NCBI GenBank assembly: GCA_947247005.1
Contig: OX365952.1
Span: 48,712,722 to 48,776,721 of the forward strand
Reading direction: 5' to 3'
Origin: Spisula solida
Taxonomy: Eukaryota > Mollusca > Bivalvia > Venerida > Mactridae
Length of the DNA stretch: 64,000 bases
The first letter of the stretch is position 1, and every line of letters starts with the position of its first letter. This document shows, one piece after another, positions 49,224 through 61,707 of the stretch. A program made the translations under genes and the position numbers. Under the pieces are notes generated by a model. That model was not told the origin of the DNA and ran no database searches. It saw only the letters and a list, made by a program, of their open reading frames with translations.

Positions 49224-49585
49224 CAGTGATTTTTTTGGGCTATTTTTGGGGCCGAATACAGGCACCTTCCCCTAGCAAAATAACCTCCATTTTTCCCAAA
49301 AAATCATAACTTTTTCCCAAAAAGTATGCATTTTTTCCCCTTTTGTGCTCGCTGGTTTCAAAGCAACTACGGAATAGCTGTTTTAAAGTCAAAACAATAG
49401 ATTTTCATACTTGCAAAAGTCACTGCCACATGTGACTTGAGTATTATCAGTAGAAAATAGCAAAATATGATCAATTTATAACCAAAACAATCATTTTTAA
49501 TAATTCCCAATTTTGCAAATTGTTGCGCAAAATTTCCCAATTTTAAAGGCACAGGCTGTTAAATTTTTATCAAGAAAAATCACTG
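49224..49585. mobile_element. MITE with CAGTGATTTTT ends
   Basis: CAGTGATTTTTTTGGGC at the left is mirrored by AAGAAAAATCACTG at the right, and ATGGT flanks both sides. The interior is rich in TTTTTCCCAAAAA words. About 362 bp. hAT-like by its CAGTG ends. Confidence 0.65.
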
Positions 49586-49597
49586 ATGGTAGATATA

Positions 49598-50012
49598 CAC
49601 TGCCCACCAAAAATAAGTATACAGGTGTTATTTGTCCACTTACTTGCCTGTAATAATACTATTTGCAGAACAGTGAAGCAACAATGTATTTGAAGAAAAT
49701 GAATATTTTTGTTTATGAAATGGAAAGGCCATACATTAATTGGTACCCTAGATGCAAAATCTAAAGTTTGTTTGTCCCTCTTGAATGGTAATTACTTTGT
49801 CACAAGATGGAAAATTCAGCCCTTTTGATCACATGGTTATTTTAGTTCCGAACATCTTCATCTTTATTTCTATCTCTATTTTGACTAATTTAGTAACTGT
49901 AGTTGCAGAAACTAGTATAATTGTGACCGTCTAAAAAACAGATATTGAATAATTTAACCAAGTTTAATTTTGCAACAATTATTTACTGTATACTTTTTTT
50001 TGGTGGGCACCG
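49598..50012. mobile_element. Tc1/mariner-type MITE, 415 bp, TA target duplication
   Basis: CACTGCCCACCAAAAATAAG at the left is mirrored by the right end CTTTTTTTTGGTGGGCACCG, with TATAC words just inside. TA lies directly on both sides. No transposase frame, so non-autonomous. Confidence 0.75.
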
Positions 50013-50032
50013 TATATCACTTCTTAGAAGTG

Positions 50033-50242
50033 CTACTTACAGCCTTATAAGACTCATGCATATTTGAAATCTGCATCACAAGGCGCTTCTTATGAGCCAA
50101 TTTTTATAAAAATCGGAACCAAGGCCATGTTGACCAAACTGAACTTGAAAAAGCTTGTTTTTTCCATATTAGTAAAGAGTAGTTTTCGGACAGATTTTTC
50201 AAAATATCGAATTTTTACTTACGACCTTCTCATTCTAAGCCA
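50033..50242 (-). mobile_element. MITE G, uninterrupted copy (minus)
   Basis: Inverted relative of 53421-53663: GCATCACAAGGCGCTTCTTA, then CTGAACTTGAAAAAGCTTGT, ending GACCTTCTCATTCTAAGCCA. It shows the empty insertion site (AAGCTTTTTCAAGTTCAG on its plus sense). The other end is eroded. Confidence 0.65.
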
Positions 50243-50629
50243 TTGCGGTATCTAGCAACACCCTTAGGTGGAGAGGGATGTGGTATAACGCAAGTAACGA
50301 GAGTTAATACGGCCCAATGTATCAATACAACTGCAGTAATATTTCGTTTAATACATAATCACAAAAGTGGTGCACAGTAAATGTGTAAGCAATGACATGG
50401 TGAATGTCAGCATACATGTATTTTCGGCATACAACGCAACGTCCATTACAACTAAGGCAATTATTGTTTCATGTTTCCATAAAGTAAATGGAATTAGTCA
50501 TGTGCAAAAAAACAGGAAATTATCATGAAATTACACCAGTGAATCGGTGTGTAGCTTCCTTAATGTTATACATACATGTATATACAAAAAGATTATATTA
50601 AGTCAGACAGGGAAGGCAGCACTCAACTT

Positions 50630-50775
50630 AACCAGCCGAGCACAGAAAACATAAAAAAGCATACAAGGCACAATGCCCAATTGAACCAGCCGAGCACAGA
50701 AAACATATACAAGGCACAATGCCCAATTGAACCAGCCGAGCACAGAAAACATATACAAGGCACAATATGCCAACT
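50630..50775 (+). repeat. 46-bp minisatellite, about three units
   Basis: The unit contains ACCAGCCGAGCACAGAAAAC and AAGGCACAATGCCCAATTGA. The second and third units are nearly identical; the first differs at AAAAAAGC. Confidence 0.85.
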
Positions 50776-51459
50776 AAACAAGTAAATAATATGCCCAAGT
50801 CCAAGCTGTCGAAAAGCTGAATAAACTGGTTTTAATTCAGCAATAAAAAAAAGTTGAATGACCAAGCTAAATGGCCCAGTTCCAACAGTTAAACTGCTGA
50901 AATACCTAGTTTTCGCTGTCAGAAGTCCTAAAAAGTAGAAAAAAGTAGTAAAAAGCCGAATGTCAAGGTCTAGGTATTAAAAATGTTCCATGAAAATTGG
51001 ACATCAATTTCAATATTCCTTCACATGTGGAGAAATGGCTGGTTCTTTGTGAAAGGGGAAGTTATAGTACTGGTTAATATACAGTCAAGAGAAACTTGTT
51101 TTAATAACTTGGACATTTTTGGATAACATAAACTAGATAATAAATTATTGTTAAGTGACAGCAGGTCCAGTAGCTATGTAATTTGTAGCTTAGCTGAGAA
51201 CTAAGTGCATGGTGACATTCAGTGGCTAGAGCTAAGTGCATGGTGTGCTAATTAGCTTTCATGGCTGTCCAGCTGTCACTTAAACCATGGAACTGTTAAT
51301 GCTAGAAAAACTTGGAAACATGCGACAGAATGTCTTCTATTAAAAGTCAGACAATAATTGCTACATAATCTGTCATTTATGTGAAGTGCTTTCAGCAAGC
51401 AGGTCAGATTAGTTTGACTGCCAGTAGCATGACTAACCTCTCCCTCTATAAGTTGTTTT

Positions 51460-51755
51460 TATGCCCCCCTATCGATAGATGGGGAGGCATATAGTGATTC
51501 ACCTGTCCGTCCGTTCGTCCGTTTGTCCGTTCGTCTGTCCGTCCTGGTTAACCCAAATTGACCGTTTCTTCTAGCATTAATATGGCTTGCTACAAAGCTT
51601 TCATACTTGCATGGATGTTGTGTATGAACACTCTCCACACGCCTGTACCACCTAACCCCATTTTGACCTTCACCTTGACCTAATTTTGGACTTAGACTTA
51701 TTTATGGACAAGGCTTCCACAGGGGGCATAAGCGTTTAGTGAACGCAGTCTTGTT
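51460..51755 (+). mobile_element. HINE-like element, family D copy 2
   Basis: TATGCCCCC and GGGGGCATA inverted pair, hairpin GCGTT-TAGTG-AACGC, then AGTCTTGTT. It has a longer CCGTTCGTCC tract than copy 1 (31965-32235) but an almost identical body, so the two are probably fairly young. Confidence 0.75.
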
Positions 51756-52203
51756 CTGAATATTGACATTCTAGTGATATCATGATAGTGAAATAATCAT
51801 CTTACAATGATCTCATTTTATGATGCATGTTTCAATCCCTGCCGCATTTTATGTGATTAACTGTTAATTTCTGGGAAATTATTGAAAAATATAAAATTTG
51901 CTAAGCTCTTGGTGAACTGTTAGTTAGGAGTCATTGGTGTTGTCATTTGTCTGTGCATCTGTCTATCCGTCTGTTGATGTCTGCTGTAAATGTTGCCTTG
52001 TCTACATTTGACTTCATCTATATATTTAGGCAATCCTGACCCAACATTGACGTGTTACAAATACATTTCGTCCTAAGGTAAAATTTGAACTTGCTTTGAT
52101 CCAGAATTCCCTCTTTTTGGCATAGTCTCAGATTGTTGATTATGCTCCCATTTTATACGGTATGTATGTAGCAATGTGTATAATGTGTATGTTATGATTA
52201 ATT

Positions 52204-52275
52204 GTCTGATTAGCTCAGTTGGTAGAGTATCTGACTTGTAAGCCGAAAGGGCCGCTGGAACATGTCATGTGTCAG
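52204..52275 (+). mobile_element. tRNA-like SINE head or tRNA pseudogene (Thr-like)
   Basis: TTAGCTCAGTTGGTAGAG is an excellent D-arm and A box, and CTGACTTGTAAGCC resembles an anticodon arm with TGT. The T arm is degenerate (GCTGGAACATGTC lacks the GGTTCGA core), so a working tRNA is unlikely. Confidence 0.5.
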
Positions 52276-52345
52276 GCTGCACATTTTCCCGTTCCTTTTA
52301 CTATACACAATTATACTGAGTGATTCCCTTTACTTTTGTTGTTTA

Positions 52346-52612
52346 CTACAAGATTTTTGTAAAACATTCCCCATTGTAGCCAAATAGTTATTAATGTTAA
52401 AGGTCACAGCAACCTTGACCTTTGACCTACTGACCTCAAAATCAATAGGGGGTCATCTACTGTTGCTGAAGAATAGCCATGTACAGTTTGAAGATCCTAG
52501 GGCAAAGCGTTCTTGAATTATTGAACAGAAACCATTTGGTCTTCCGACCAACCAACATTTGCAAAGCAATATACCGTATTACGCCATTATAAAAGATGGG
52601 GGGGGGCATAAT
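52346..52612 (-). mobile_element. HINE-like element, family E (minus strand)
   Basis: On the minus strand it starts TATGCCCCCCCCC and ends GTTTTACAAAAATCTTGT. It contains the reverse complement of the CAATAACTCAAGAACG block and GACCTTTGACCTA, a DR1-like pair. Confidence 0.6.
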
Positions 52613-52888
52613 TACTGTAAGCACTGTCTGCTTTTACAAATGTTTAATATGCTTGTAATGTGATCTGTATGTACTGTTTTGAAGTGTCTTGTTGTAGATA
52701 TATTGGATTAATGACCAACACTCATCTAGAACGTATTGCTATGTTGTTTCCTCTCTATTGTAGACTTGTACTTAGAACTTTATTGACATTCGCGATTTCC
52801 TCGAGTGTGATGTGATATTGTTCAGGTATGTGGTTAAGGTTTTAGAAGTACATTTGCTTCATTGTCTAACTAGTGGTTCAAGACTGTT

Positions 52889-53086
52889 CAAATGGTTTCC
52901 ATTCAATAACTCAAGAACGCTTTGCCCTAGGATCTTCAAACTTTACATAGAGGTTGGTTATCAACAGTAGATGATCCCCAATGATTTTGAGGTCAGTAGG
53001 TCAAAGGTCATGGTCACTTTGACCTTTACCATTTCTGACTATTTGGCTGCCATGGGGGCATACATGTTTTACAAATATCTCTTGTT
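52889..53086 (+). mobile_element. HINE-like element, family E, 5' truncated
   Basis: Starts within the core (GGTTTCCATTCAATAACTCA) and ends TACATGTTTTACAAATATCT then CTTGTT. Contains a perfect DR1, AGGTCAAAGGTCA, at 52998-53010. Confidence 0.6.
52998..53010 (+). promoter_or_regulatory. Perfect DR1 AGGTCA element
   Basis: AGGTCAAAGGTCA is an exact direct repeat with a one-base spacer, the consensus for RXR, HNF4 and COUP-TF type receptors. It lies in a family E repeat, far from any recognised gene. Sequence match only. Confidence 0.3.
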
Positions 53087-53420
53087 ATGTCTGGTGTTAA
53101 AACCCTTCTTGTTCAGGATTGATTCTTGCTTTTATTACAGGGAATTGACAGTATTAATGCCATTTTAAATTGTTTCAAATTGATATTACATTACAAAAAT
53201 CAATTTTACATACTATATTAAGAAGTATAGTAAGATAGTATTACGATGATAGTCTAGACGGTGTCATGTGACATTGTAAGGAAGTTCCTGGTACATTGGT
53301 TAATTTAACTTTCCTGGTATTTCTCAGGTGTCTGTGGTTGTAATACACTGAGAGTGCTCATGTACTACATGTACTCATCAGTCAGTGAAGCTAGGTTCTA
53401 TCTTGTCTGGTACATATTGC

Positions 53421-53663
53421 TGGCTTAGAATTAGATGGTAATAAGTACAAATTTAAATCAATATTTTGAGAAAACTAGAAAAAATTGTCTGAAAAATACT
53501 CTTTAATTATGGAAAAACAAGCTTTTTAAACTTCAGTTTGGTTAACATGGCCACATCTGAATTTCGTGAAAACACGCTCATAAGAAGCGCCTTGTGATGC
53601 AGATTTCAAATATCCACGAGTCTTGTAAGGTCGTAAGTAGTTACTACTTTTAATTCTAAGCCG
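53421..53663 (+). mobile_element. MITE G, uninterrupted copy
   Basis: TGGCTTAGAATTAGATGGTA at the left and TTTTAATTCTAAGCCGGC at the right. The interior matches both halves of 19177-20332 with the junction AACAAGCTTTTTAAACTTC intact. About 243 bp. Confidence 0.8.
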
Positions 53664-53978
53664 GCGAGATGCCAATGCTATAACCCTCAAGAAGACGTGA
53701 CATTTGCTATTTTGGTCCTGTGAGTGATACAGCACCCTCGTCTTTGACAGGTCGGTGATACAGCTCCCTGTGGGCCCCGGGCCTTCTCTAGTTTGATTGA
53801 TTGATTGAGTGGATGATGTGAAAGTACTACTCGAATATATTACTGTAACTAAAGAAGTGACATTCTCTAATCCTCCAGTGAGTTTAAATGCAGCTACAGC
53901 ATCCATAAACCATCTAATCATGCAGCAGTCAAGTTGAAAGTAAGAAGTCAACCTGTCATGTCGACCTGTCATGTCTGG

Positions 53979-56900
53979 CAGTAGATTATACTTGAAAGCT
54001 GTAGCTGTAGATTATACTGGAAAACTGTAGATTATACTGGAAAGCTGTAGATTATACTTGAAAGCTGTAGATTATACTGGAAGGCTGTAGATTATACTGG
54101 AAGGCTGTAGATTATACTGGAAGGCTGTAGAATATACTTGAAAGCTGTAGATTATACTGGAAGGCTGTAGATTATACTGGAAGGCTGTAGATTATACTGG
54201 AAGGCTGTAGAATATACTTATGAAAGCTGTAGATTATACTGGAAGGCTGTAGATTATACTGGAAGGCTGTAGATTATACTTGAAAACTGTAGATTATACT
54301 GGAAAGCTGTAGATTATACTGGAAGGCTGTAGATAATACTTGAAAACTGTAGATTATACTTGAAAGCTGTAGATTATACTGGACGGCTGTAGATTTTACT
54401 GGAAGGCTGTAGATTATACTGGAAGGCTGTAGAATATACTTATGAAAGCTGTAGATTATACTGGAAGGCTGTAGATTATACTGGAAGGCTGTAGATTATA
54501 CTGGAAGGCTGTAGATTATACTTGAAAACTGTAGATTATACTGGAAAGCTGTAGATTATACTGGAAGGCTGTAGATTATACTGGAAGGCTGTACATTATA
54601 CTGGAAGGCTGTACATTATACTGGAAGGCTGTAGATTATACTGGAAGGCTGTAGAATATACTTATGAAAGCTGTACATTATACTGGAAGGCTGTAGATTA
54701 TACTGGAAAGCTGTAGATTATACTGGAAGGCTGTAGATAATACTTGAAAACTGTAGATTATACTTGAAAACTGTAGATTATACTTCAAAGCTGTAGATTA
54801 TACTGGAAGGCTGTAGATTATACTGGAAGGCTGTACATTATACTTGAAAGCTGTAGATTATACTTGAAAGCTGTAGATTAAACTTGAAAACTGTAGATTA
54901 TATTAGAAAACTGTAGATTATACTTGAAAACTGTAGACTATACTAGAAAGCTGTAGATTATACTTGAAGGCTGTAGATTTACTTGAAAGCTGTAGATTAT
55001 ACTGGAAGGCTGTAGCTGTAGATTATACTTGAAAGCTGTAGCTGTAGATTATACTGGAAAACTGTAGATTATACTTGAAAGCTGTAGATTATACTTGAAA
55101 GCTGTAGATTATACTTGAAAGCTGTAGATTATACTGGAAGGCTGTAGATTATACTGGAAGGCTGTAGATTATACTGGAAGGCTGTAGAATATACTTATGA
55201 AAGCTGTAGATTATACTGGAAGGCTGTAGATTATACTGGAAGGCTGTAGATTATACTGGAAGGCTGTAGATTATACTGGAAGGCTGTACATTATACTTGA
55301 AAGCTGTAGATTATACTTGAAAACTGTAGATTATATTAGAAAACTGTAGATTATACTTGAAAACTGTAGACTATACTAGAAAGCTGTAGATTATACTTGA
55401 AGGCTGTAGATTATACTGGAAGGCTGTAGATTATACTGGAAGGCTGTAGCTGTAGATTATACTTGAAAGCTGTAGCTGTAGATTACACTTGAAAGCTGTA
55501 GATTATACTGGAAGGCTGTAGCTGTAGATTATACTTGAAAGCTGTAGATTATACTTGAAAACTGTAGATTATACTTGAAAGCTGTAGATTATACTGGAAG
55601 GCTGTAGCTGTAGATTATACTTGAAAGCTGTAGCTGTAGATTACACTTGAAAGCTGTAGATTATACTGGAAGGCTGTAGCTGTAGATTATACTTGAAAGC
55701 TGTAGCTGTAGATTATACTTGAAAACTGTAGATTATACTTGAAAGCTGTAGATTATACTTGAAAGCTGTAGATTATACTTGAAAGCTGTAGATTATACTG
55801 GAAGGCTGTAGATTATACTGGAAGGCTGTAGATTATACTGGAAGGCTGTAGAATATACTTATGAAAGCTGTAGATTATACTGGAAGGCTGTAGATTATAC
55901 TGGAAGGCTGTAGATTATACTGGAAGGCTGTAGATTATACTGGAAGGCTGTACATTATACTTGAAAGCTGTAGATTATACTTGAAAACTGTAGATTATAT
56001 TAGAAAACTGTAGATTATACTTGAAAACTGTAGACTATACTAGAAAGCTGTAGATTATACTTGAAGGCTGTAGATTATACTGGAAGGCTGTAGATTATAC
56101 TGGAAGGCTGTAGCTGTAGATTATACTTGAAAGCTGTAGCTGTAGATTACACTTGAAAGCTGTAGATTATACTGGAAGGCTGTAGCTGTAGATTATACTT
56201 GAAAGCTGTAGATTATACTTGAAAACTGTAGATTATACTTGAAAGCTGTAGATTATACTGGAAGGCTGTAGCTGTAGATTATACTTGAAAGCTGTAGCTG
56301 TAGATTACACTTGAAAGCTGTAGATTATACTGGAAGGCTGTAGCTGTAGATTATACTTGAAAGCTGTAGCTGTAGATTATACTTGAAAACTGTAGATTAT
56401 ACTTGAAAACTGTAGATTATACTTGAAAGCTGTAGATTATACTGGAAGGCTGTAGCTGTAGATTATACTTAAAAGCTGTAGCTGTAGATTACACTTGAAA
56501 GCTGTAGATTATACTGGAAGGCTGTAGCTGTAGATTATACTTGAAAGCTGTAGCTGTAGATTATACTTGAAAACTGTAGATTATACTTGAAAACTGTAGA
56601 TTATACTAGAAAGCTGTAGATTATACTGGAAGGCTGTAGATTATACTGGAAGGCTGTACATTATACTGGATTGCTGTACATTATACTGGAAGGCTGTACA
56701 TTATACTGGAAGGCTGTAGATTATACTGGAAGGCTGTACATTATACTGGAAGGCTGTAGATTATACTGGAAGGCTGTAGATTGTACTGGAAGGCTGTACA
56801 TTATACTGGAAGGCTGTACATTATACTGGAAGGCTGTACATTATACTTGAAAGCTGTACATTATACTGGAAGGCTGTACATTATACTGGAAGGCTGTAGA

Positions 56901-57080
56901 TTGTACTGGAAGGCTGTACATTATACTGGAAGGCTGTAGATTATACTGGAAGGCTGTACATTATTCTGGAAGGCTGTAGATTGTACTGGAAGGCTGTACA
57001 TTATACTGGAAGGCTGTAGATTATACTGGAAGGCTGTACATTATACTTGAAAGCTGTACATTATAGTGGAAGGCTGTACA
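53979..57080 (+). repeat. Large 20-bp minisatellite, about 3.1 kb
   Basis: The basic unit is GCTGTAGATTATACTGGAAG with TTGAAA, ATATACTTATGA and GCTGTAGCTGTAG variants, about 150 units. The 3' part (about 56640-57080) is dominated by CTGTACATT units. A 664-bp block repeats exactly in register (about 55060-55731 and 55724-56395). No open frame persists. Confidence 0.95.
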
Positions 57081-57635
57081 AAACTGGTTGATATCTTCAC
57101 TTTATTACCAGGAATATATCATCAATATTGCAAAGGGTATGAAGTCTCTGTGTGCATGAATGTCATCAACTTATGATCATTTATTGATCATTTCTGCTAC
57201 AAATTGTTGCTATTATGTACTGGGTTTCCATTATAATTGTTTTCTGGGATAAATTGAAAGTGTTTTCCATTTAGTCAGCATTTTCCATGTATATTGATAA
57301 ACACTACTCGTGTTGTGTAAAATTATACTTAGAGAATGACATGGCATAGGTTTAGGTTTTGTTGCATATATGAATAAGGTACGGTTTTCCTAATTCTTTT
57401 CTATAATAACTATAGCTATAGGCACAGCATATAAACCTAATCACTGTATAACTTATTGGGAGGCTATACAATTCAACTTGTATGACTTAATGTGAGCAAA
57501 AGCATCTGTGATTTCCCATCACTGCATGTATGACTTATTGGGAGAATGTACAATTCAATGTGTGTGACTAAATATTGCGATAACCGGAAGTTGACCCATT
57601 TATACACTGTGATAGGGAGAGTCATCCTTTTCATG

Positions 57636-58462
57636 TTCCGTATGTTTGTCTATCTGTGTATGTCTATCCCTCTATCCATCTGTCTATATGCTTAAACATG
57701 TCGGTCCTGTATGTTTGTCTATCTGTGTATGTCTATCCCTCTATCCATCTGTCTGTATGCTTAAACATGTCGGTCCTGTATGTTTGTCTATCTGTGTATG
57801 TCTGTCCGTCTATCCATCTGTCTGTATGCTTAAACATGTCGGTCCTGTATGTTTGTCTATCTGTGTATGTCTGTCCGTCTATCCATCTGTCTGTATGCTT
57901 AAACATGTCGGTCCTGTATGTTTGTCTATCTGTGTATGTCTGTCTGTCTATCCATCTGTCTTTATGCTTAAACATGTCGGTCCTGTATGTTTGTCTATCT
58001 TTGTATGTCTGTCCGTCTATCCATCTGTCTGTATGTTTAAACATGTCGGTCCTGTATGTTTGTCTATCTGTGTATGTCTGTCTGTCTATCCATCTGTCTG
58101 TATGCTTAAACATGTCGGTCCTGTATGTTTGTCTATCTGTGTATGTCTGTCCGTCTATCCATCTGTCTGTATGCTTAAACATGTCGGTCCTGTATGTTTG
58201 TCTATCTGTGTATGTCTGTCTGTCTATCCATCTGTCTGTATGCTTAAACATGTCGGTCCTGTATGTTTGTCTATCTGTGTATGTCTGTCCGTCTATCCAT
58301 CTGTCTGTATGTTTAAACATGTCGGTCCTGTATGTTTGTCTATCTGTGTATGTCTGTCTGTCTATCCATCTGTCTGTATGCTTAAACATGTCGGTCCTGT
58401 ATGTTTATCTATCTTTGTATGTCTGTCCGTCTATCCATCTGTCTGTATGCTTAAACATGTCA
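57636..58462 (+). repeat. 69-bp minisatellite, 12 units
   Basis: The unit contains TGTATGTTTGTCTATCTG, CTGTCCGTCTATCCATCTGT and GCTTAAACATGTCGGTCC. CTGTCCGTC and CTGTCTGTC units alternate over the last nine, suggesting a 138-bp dimer. As 69 is divisible by three, three frames stay open for 218-284 codons; all are judged spurious. Confidence 0.9.
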
Positions 58463-58739
58463 GTGCTTCCTTTCATCAATTGCTAGAGAGATTTCATTGA
58501 AACTTGGCGGACGTCGTTAAAACCAGGCTTTGAAGTTGAGTGTATTGTCTCATTGTGAGGATAATTGTTCTTAGGTCAAGGTCACTTTACCAAGCTATTT
58601 TTCCTTTCTACATAATCCTTAATATGTCTGCTCTTCGCAGAATATATGTTATACTTGGCAGAAGTTGTACGTTACAGTCACCTGACTATTAATTTTGTCA
58701 GAGCTGAAAGTGAAAAAGCCCTGATATGTGTATAATCTA

Positions 58740-58791
58740 TAATATATGAGGTAATATGTTCATACTATAATATATGAGGTAATATGTTCAG
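58740..58791 (+). repeat. Two-copy 28-bp tandem duplication
   Basis: TATATGAGGTAATATGTTCA occurs twice, 28 bases apart. Minor local duplication. Confidence 0.7.
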
Positions 58792-59861
58792 GGAGACATA
58801 TAGTTTCCTTTCCTTTCCAAGAACACCAGTCTCTAGTTTAAATTAGTCAAAGTATTGTGAATATTGTAGTGTTTGTATGACCCATATCATAAGGAACATA
58901 ATGTGGACACCATACAAGGCTTCATGGGTGACAAATGTAATGAGTCTGGTGAAATGACAGCATACTTTAGCTGCATTATACGGTGACTACCACAAACAAT
59001 TCTCCAGACTTATATTTTTGCCTTTATGATATTCATGCTGTAATTTTCTTTCACAATTATCTTCATTTATGTAGTTTTTGTGCTTTTGATAAAAATAATT
59101 AGAAACTCACAATAATGTCACGTCATTCTGTGGTTATTGGCAATTTGTCATCCATTCTACACACCCGTTGTTTTTTGGGTGTCATAATGAAGAGTAATGC
59201 TATTGTATCTTGTTGGTTTTGCTGTTGTCATAATTGCTATAAATATTTAAATTCTAATAATTGGAACAATTATTCATTTTAAGGTGATACATAATTGACT
59301 GTCAGGAGTTTGCTATTGTTTCTACATTCTTGCTGTGTGGCTTAGCTAATTGTTACAACTTCCATGGTGATTAGGTAATTATATTATTATCTTTGAGCAA
59401 TTTTCAATCTTGGAACAATTTTCTAGGAACTTTGAATATATTGTTTTAATGGCTTCTGTTCTCATTTGTTTTCAGTGCTTTGTCTGCTCTTTCTGGACGT
59501 TATGTTAAACAAACGTTTTTTATACGCCATTGGCGGGCATGCTAGCTGGCTGCATGTGGCGTCCAGTAATTTGTCTGCTCTCTAACGTTAACAGTTTTTA
59601 TTGGATCATCTTTAAACTTATGGGCATAGTATCTAGGCCAGTTCAGTAATGGGCCCAAGCGACCCAGGACTTTTCTTGGATTATAGCACCTGAATTACCA
59701 AACACAATGTAATGTTAGCTTTGTCTGTACTCTAATTCAAACAGCTTACATCAGACTATCTTCAAACCTGGTGACAATGTTTATGGGCATTATCAATGTC
59801 TAGAAATGAATACTACTTTACAAAATGTCATGGAGTGTAATTTTAGGAATTCTATAGTTAA

Positions 59862-60977
59862 GGTAGATCATACTAGAACACTGTTAAGGTAGATCATACA
59901 TGCTGCCAGCTGGAACACTGTTAAGGTAGATCATACATGCTAGAACACTGTTAAGGTAGATCATACATGCTGGTACACTGTTAAGGTAGATCATACATGC
60001 TGCCATGGAACACTGTTAAGGTAGATCATACATGCTATAACACTGTTAAGGTAGATCATACATGCTGGAACACTGTTAATGTAGATCATACATGCTGGAA
60101 CACTGTTAAGGTAGATCATACATGCTGGTACACTGTTAAGGTAGATCATACATGCTAGAACACTGTTAAGGTAGATCATACATGCTGGTACACTGTTAAG
60201 GTAGAAGAGACCTGCTGGTACACTGTTAAGGTAGATCATACATGCTAGAACACTGTTAAGGTAGATCATATATGCTGGAACACTGTGAATGTAGATTTTA
60301 CATGCTAGAACACTGTTAAGGTAGATCATACATGCTGGAACACTGTTAAGGTAGATCATACATGCTGGAACACTGTTAAGGTAGATCATATATACTGAAA
60401 CACTGTTAATGTAGATAATACATGCTGGTACACTGTTAAGGTAGATCATACATGCTGGAACACTGTTAAGGTAGATCATACATGCTGGAACACTGTTAAG
60501 GTAGATCATATATGCTGGAACACTGTTAAGGTAGATAATACATGCTGGTACACTGTTAAGGTAGATCATACATGCTGGAACACTGTTCAGGTAGATCATA
60601 AATGCTAGAACACTGTTAAGGTAGATCATACATGCTGGAACACTGTTAAGGTAGATCATACATGCTAGAACACTGTTAAGGTATATCATACATGCTAGAA
60701 CACTGTTAAGGTAGATCATACATGCTGGAACACTGTTAAGGTAGATCATACATGCTGGTACACTGTTAAGGTAGATCATACATGCTGGAACACTGTTAAG
60801 GTAGATCATACATGCTGGAACACTGTTAAGGTAGATCATACACGCTAGAACACTGTTAAGGTAGAGCATACATGCTGGAACACTTTTAAGGTAGATTATA
60901 CATGCTTGGAACCCTGTTAAGGTAGATCATACATGCTGGAACACTGTTAAGGTAGATCATACACGCTAGAACACTGA
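59862..60977 (+). repeat. 30-bp minisatellite, about 36 units
   Basis: The unit is ACACTGTTAAGGTAGATCAT plus ACATGCTGGA, with GGTA, AGAA and GGAA variants at the end. The 30-bp period keeps a minus-strand frame open for 292 codons (ten-residue MIYLNSVPAC repeat); no signal supports translation. Confidence 0.95.
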
Positions 60978-61707
60978 CTTGAAAGAACAGCCTCTTGGAT
61001 AACAAGCTTCTCTCTAACAGTACTAATGTATCTCTACTATTATGTTCAATTACATCTATCCAGCTCATTAAAATGTTTTTTCCTTGCTGAAAAAAAATTA
61101 TTTCGAGAACTAATATTCTTTCAAATTTCTCTAGGGACAATTATTGAAAAGGGTTTTCGATTTTTGATTGAATTATTGTCTTGTCATCACTTTGCAAGAC
61201 AGACATTTCTTTGTTTTCTGTTGGATTTTATCTGTTTCTGTCTTTTGGTGATTATATCCATATTGTATTTGTAAGGTAGTTGTACTGTGTTGAGGAAGCC
61301 GGCTCGTCTTGGATTGTTGAATGTCCATCATCTGTTTTCAGCGATAGACAATTTGTTAGTGGATCCTGTAGAAGTCACTGTTTTGGTTCAGTCCTCTATA
61401 ATGTCAACTTGTCTATTTTTCATTGGGCTGAACAAATTCCAACCGACATCGACATCAGCTCAACCTCTGAAGTATAAAATGCCAACATAATTAAGCTATT
61501 AAACTACAACCTGTGAATGGCCTCTTCAGCAGTGCATTAAATTGATTTTGTCAACAATTGCGAACATTGCTTTTAAAGGGACTGCCTCACATATTGGTGT
61601 ATTGCAACCAGACATGTATGATACGTAAAATGCAATATCTCACGTTTTATTCCACTGTGCAATTTGGCCTGTATTCGTGACAATACATTGCTAGGTATAT
61701 AACAGGG

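Noticed and set aside
52204..52275. Functional tRNA-Thr
   Set aside because: The D-arm is good, but the T arm and acceptor stem do not form and the B box is broken.
53526..53972. 148-codon minus-strand open frame
   Set aside because: Its C-terminal part is simply MITE G read in reverse, and the rest has no recognisable motif or splice context.
57646..58500. 284- and 276-codon frames on + and a 218-codon frame on - as repeat proteins
   Set aside because: All three arise from one 69-bp tandem unit whose length is divisible by three; simultaneous openness argues against coding.
61287..61490. 67-codon open frame after the 30-bp array
   Set aside because: Two overlapping frames are open at once, with no acceptor or donor of quality and no known motif.
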